Source of the DNA: Agromyces sp. ISL-38
Lineage (GTDB): Bacteria; Actinomycetota; Actinomycetes; Actinomycetales; Microbacteriaceae
Assembly: GCF_018613935.1 (NCBI RefSeq)
Contig: NZ_JAGGPF010000001.1
Location: 186,001 to 250,000 of the forward strand
Direction: 5' to 3'
Length of the DNA: 64,000 bases
In this document: positions 61,529 to 64,000 of the stretch, piece by piece
How positions within the stretch are numbered: position 1 is the first letter of the stretch
Layout of the letters: each line of letters begins with the position of its first letter
Notes under the pieces: generated by a model
What the model was told of the DNA's origin: nothing
The model's database searches: none
What the model saw: only the letters and a program-made list of their open reading frames with translations
Translations under genes and position numbers: made by a program

Positions 61529-63577
61529 TCACGACCTGCTCTCGTCGCGCTCGGCGATCGCTGCGAGCCGCGCGTTGTACGCCTCGAGTTCGGCGTCGCC
61601 CGTGCGGTCGGCGTGGCGGTCTCGGCGCCGGGATTCCTTCTCATCGCTTCGCGACCACTGCACCGCGACGGTGATCGCGAGTGCCACGGTCGGGATCTCG
61701 CCGATCGACCAGGCGATGCCGCCGCCGAGCTGCTGGTCGACGAGCGCGTCGGTGCCCCAACCCATCGCGCCGTACCAGTCGGCGAGCAGCAGGCCGGTGC
61801 CCGACATGATCGCGAGCCCGAAGAAGGCGTGGAAGGCCATCGTGCCGAGCAGCAGCACGAGCCGGAAGGCGTGCGGCAGCCGGTAGGGCACCGGGTCGAT
61901 GCCGATGAGCGATTGCACGAAGAGGTAGCCCGTGATGAGGAAGTGCACGATCATCCACTCGTGGCCGATGTGGTCGATCATCGTCCAGCGGAAGAGCGGC
62001 GAGTAGTAGAACACCCAGAGCGAGCCGGCGAAGAGCAGCGCCGCGACGATCGGGTTCGCGATGAACCCCGCGAACCTGGAGTGCACGGCGAGCATGATCC
62101 ACTCGCGACCACCACGGCTGCCGTCTTTCCTGGGGCGGATGGCGCGCGCCGCGAGGGTGATCGGCGCGCCCGGCACGAGCAGCACGGGCACCGCCATGGT
62201 GAGCACCATGTGCGCACCCATGTGCGCGGAGAAGAGGTACTGCTCGTACACGTTCACGCCGCCGCTCGTGATGTAGGCGAGCAGCAGCAGGCCGGCCACC
62301 CACAGCACCGTGCGGTAGATCGGCCAGCGGTCGCCGCGCTTGTCGAGCCGGCGCACAGCGGCGAGGTAGAAGAAGATGCCGAAGCCGCACGCGAGCAGCC
62401 AGATGAGGTCGGGGCTCCACTCGGTGAAGAACCGGGAGAAGTCGGGCCATGGGGGCAGCGGCTCGCCCGTGAGGATCTCGGCCGGTGTGCGGGCGAGGGA
62501 ACCCGTTTGCTCCGGCACGGGGGTCGGAGTGCGGGCGAGGGCTGCGGCGACGCCCGACGCGAGCCCCATGAAGGCGAGCTCGGCGACCACGAGCAGCCAG
62601 AACGCCCCCTGTGGTCGAGTAGCCCTCGCAGCGCCCCCCGGTGGTCGAGTAGCCAGCGCAGCAGGCGTATCGAGGCCACCGAGGCCACCACCCCCCGCGG
62701 TCCCCACGATCCGCCCGATGAGGAATCGCCGCTGCGCCGCGCCGAACAGCCCGAGCGCGATGAGCGCCGTGAGCTTCACGAGCACGAGCGAACCATAAGG
62801 AGTGCCGAGCTCGTCCCACGTGCCGATTCGCAGCGCGGCATTCGCATACCCCGACAGTGCCACGACGATGAAGCAGATGAGGGCGGCGGTGGAGTAGCGC
62901 GAGAGCACCGCCGGCAGCCGGTCGAGGCCGAGCTCGCGGCGCAACAGCACGATCGTGACGAGCCCGCCCACCCAGACTGCCGCGAACACGAGGTGCAGCC
63001 CGAGCGCGGTGATCGCCTCGGAGTGTCCGGCCGCCCCGGCGGCGTGCCCCTGCTGCGCGAGCGGCACGAGGGAGGCCGCAGCGAGCACGGTGACGAACAC
63101 GAGCGCGGTCTGGTTGCGCACCGCGAAGCACAGCACGGTCACGGCAGCCGCCACGAGCGTCGTGGTGAGCCAGGCCTGGCCGAGCTCGATGGTCGTCGCG
63201 AACTGGCCGAGCTTCTGCCCGAACGACTCGCTGAGGTCGAAGGGCACCGCGGTCACGACGAGGAAGGTGAAGAACCCCGTCGCCGCGCTCGCGACGGTGA
63301 GCAGGGCTGCGGATGCCGCGGCCACATCGAGCGCGAGATCGAACTCGCGTCGCTCGGGGGTGAGTGCCCACACCGCGAGCACGAGCGCGCCGAGCATGCC
63401 CGCCGCACCGAGGTTCACCAGCAGCTTCGCGACCGGCACCCCGAATCGCGCGATGGGGCCCGGATCTTGGATGAGGTACGGCTCCGCTCCCCCGCCGTAG
63501 GCGAGGGAGGCGAACGTCGCGAGAAGCGCGACGGCGAGGAGCACGGCAGGGCCGAGCACGCGTACGGAGCGGGGCAC
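61529..63577 (-). CDS. CopD-CtaG fusion membrane protein (copper handling)
   Basis: 682 residues. The N-terminal half is CopD-like (signal-anchor, then HSEAITALGLHLVFAAVWVG and SRYSTAALICFIVVALSGYA); the C-terminal half is CtaG/caa3-assembly-like (YLFSAHMGAHMVLTMAVPVL with His/Met pairs; DHIGHEWMIVHFLITGYLF; FHAFFGLAIM). The fusion is known in actinobacteria and is linked to copper uptake or cytochrome oxidase assembly. Between the halves, residues about 301-325 are encoded by two REP-like elements (62605-62676). Confidence 0.9.
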   Translation of the reverse strand: MPRSVRVLGPAVLLAVALLATFASLAYGGGAEPYLIQDPGPIARFGVPVAKLLVNLGAAGMLGALVLAVWALTPERREFDLALDVAAASAALLTVASAATGFFTFLVVTAVPFDLSESFGQKLGQFATTIELGQAWLTTTLVAAAVTVLCFAVRNQTALVFVTVLAAASLVPLAQQGHAAGAAGHSEAITALGLHLVFAAVWVGGLVTIVLLRRELGLDRLPAVLSRYSTAALICFIVVALSGYANAALRIGTWDELGTPYGSLVLVKLTALIALGLFGAAQRRFLIGRIVGTAGGGGLGGLDTPAALATRPPGGAARATRPQGAFWLLVVAELAFMGLASGVAAALARTPTPVPEQTGSLARTPAEILTGEPLPPWPDFSRFFTEWSPDLIWLLACGFGIFFYLAAVRRLDKRGDRWPIYRTVLWVAGLLLLAYITSGGVNVYEQYLFSAHMGAHMVLTMAVPVLLVPGAPITLAARAIRPRKDGSRGGREWIMLAVHSRFAGFIANPIVAALLFAGSLWVFYYSPLFRWTMIDHIGHEWMIVHFLITGYLFVQSLIGIDPVPYRLPHAFRLVLLLGTMAFHAFFGLAIMSGTGLLLADWYGAMGWGTDALVDQQLGGGIAWSIGEIPTVALAITVAVQWSRSDEKESRRRDRHADRTGDAELEAYNARLAAIAERDESRS
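62605..62676. repeat. Tandem REP-like elements inside the copD-ctaG gene
   Basis: Two copies of GTGGTCGAGTAGCC separated by about 16 bp (62611 and 62641), the second followed by AGCGCAGCAGGCGTATCGAGG, i.e. the reverse complement of the element type seen at 51661-51706. They are in frame and encode a Pro/Ala/Arg-rich linker containing PAALATRPPGGAARATRP. Confidence 0.7.
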
Positions 63578-63631
63578 CGAACCAGCCTAGACGGCGCTAC
63601 CGTGAGCGGCCCCGGTGCGCCCCGGAGACGA

Positions 63632-63666
63632 CGAAGGGACGCTCGGCTCGCGCCGGCGCCCCTTCG
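63632..63666 (-). terminator. Hairpin terminator after the HU gene
   Basis: CGAAGGG-A-CGC-T-CGGC / GCCG-GCG-C-CCCTTCG with a TCGC loop, 14 bp downstream of the HU stop. Confidence 0.65.
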
Positions 63667-63679
63667 GGAGTCTCGGATG

Positions 63680-63967
63680 CTACTTGGCAGCAGCCTTGAG
63701 CTTCGAGCCCGCCGAGATCTTGACCGAGTGACCGGCCGGGATCTCGATCGTGGCACCCGTCTGCGGGTTGCGACCGGTGCGAGCGGCACGCGAGGTGCGC
63801 TCGACAGCGAGCCAACCCGGGATCGAGACCTTGGTGTCGGATCCCACGGACTCGGCGAACGCCTCGAAGAGGCCGCCGAGCACGGCGTCGACGGTGGCCT
63901 GGCTCTGCCCGGTCGATGCAGCGACCTTCGCGACGAGCTCGGTCTTGTTGAGCGACTTGTCAGCCAT
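63680..63967 (-). CDS. HU-family histone-like DNA-binding protein
   Basis: 95 residues, preceded by GAGGAGG. The whole HU fold is visible: LNKTELVAKVAASTGQSQ dimerisation helices, then the DNA-binding arm TGRNPQTGATIEIPAGHSVK and the Lys-rich end GSKLKAAAK. It compacts and bends DNA and may assist site-specific recombination. Confidence 0.95.
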   Translation of the reverse strand: MADKSLNKTELVAKVAASTGQSQATVDAVLGGLFEAFAESVGSDTKVSIPGWLAVERTSRAARTGRNPQTGATIEIPAGHSVKISAGSKLKAAAK

Positions 63968-64000
63968 TGAATGTCCTCCTCGGACCTTCGCTGTTCGGTA

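Noticed and set aside
61613-63970. Plus-strand frame of 785 codons
   Set aside because: Antisense of copD-ctaG and HU; extreme Arg/Glu/His composition typical of high-GC shadow frames.

Overview
The window is high-GC actinobacterial DNA, most likely from a Microbacteriaceae species (Agromyces/Microbacterium/Leifsonia-like). The evidence is the very high GC, many GTG starts, lipoprotein-based sugar ABC importers without their own ATPase genes, LacI-family regulation throughout, an HU gene with an Ala/Lys-rich end, and copies of a short palindromic repeat (GGTTTCGATA...ACTCGACCACC) of a kind seen in this family.

Left third (1-26,133), accessory region. Four long direct repeats (A1 4929-5094, A2 11601-11767, A3 17951-18119, A4 19446-19614) each end in the 3' part of a tRNA-Gly(CCC), from the anticodon stem to the acceptor end. 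A fifth, core-only, slightly decayed copy (A5) lies at 26105-26133. The tRNA 5' half is absent every time. A1-A3 are flanked on both sides by AGTCAC-type direct repeats at conserved distances, which looks like integrase arm sites. I read this as a tandem array of elements integrated at a tRNA-Gly(CCC) gene left of the window. No integrase is visible, so the elements resemble cis-mobilizable islands. Cargo by interval: left of A1, a giant RHS/PA14 secreted protein (cut by the window edge); A1-A2, an IS5-like element carrying a passenger gene plus small genes (lipoprotein, RibD/DHFR-like reductase, frameshifted S51 peptidase); A2-A3, a self-contained fructan/sucrose cassette (GH32 enzyme, ABC importer, LacI repressor, three operator boxes); A3-A4, one membrane protein; A4-A5, a broken NUDIX gene and a deoxysugar-acid cassette (enolase-superfamily dehydratase, rhamnose mutarotase, ABC importer, FadR-type GntR regulator with operator).

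Middle (26-49 kb). An AttH/CrtC-like lipoprotein, a DUF4190-like membrane protein and a large ATPase-LuxR regulator are followed by a hydrolase/aldehyde dehydrogenase/zinc alcohol dehydrogenase run. Then come a secreted GH5 glycanase with a ricin-B domain and a beta-glucoside operon (GH1, ABC importer, LacI with TACAACGTTGTA-type operators). A TetR-controlled redox cluster follows (SnoaL-like, aldo/keto reductase, MFS exporter, SDR, carboxymuconolactone decarboxylase-like), then a Gfo/Idh/MocA-LacI pair.

Right part (48.8-64 kb), more chromosome-like. A membrane protein has a CsoR-type operator and probably a leaderless start. It is followed by an Lrp/ctlX pair, LtrA, an ECF sigma factor with an unusual partner carrying 11-residue repeats, a DUF2231 remnant, DUF4406, DeoR, a DHFR-like protein, a beta-lactamase-fold lipoprotein that has lost its active-site motifs, a Pif1-like helicase, an anchored protein, a CopD-CtaG copper fusion and HU.

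Functionally the window is mostly carbohydrate scavenging: four catabolic modules, three with complete two-permease plus lipoprotein importers and their own local regulators, two of them sitting between tRNA-derived attachment sites.
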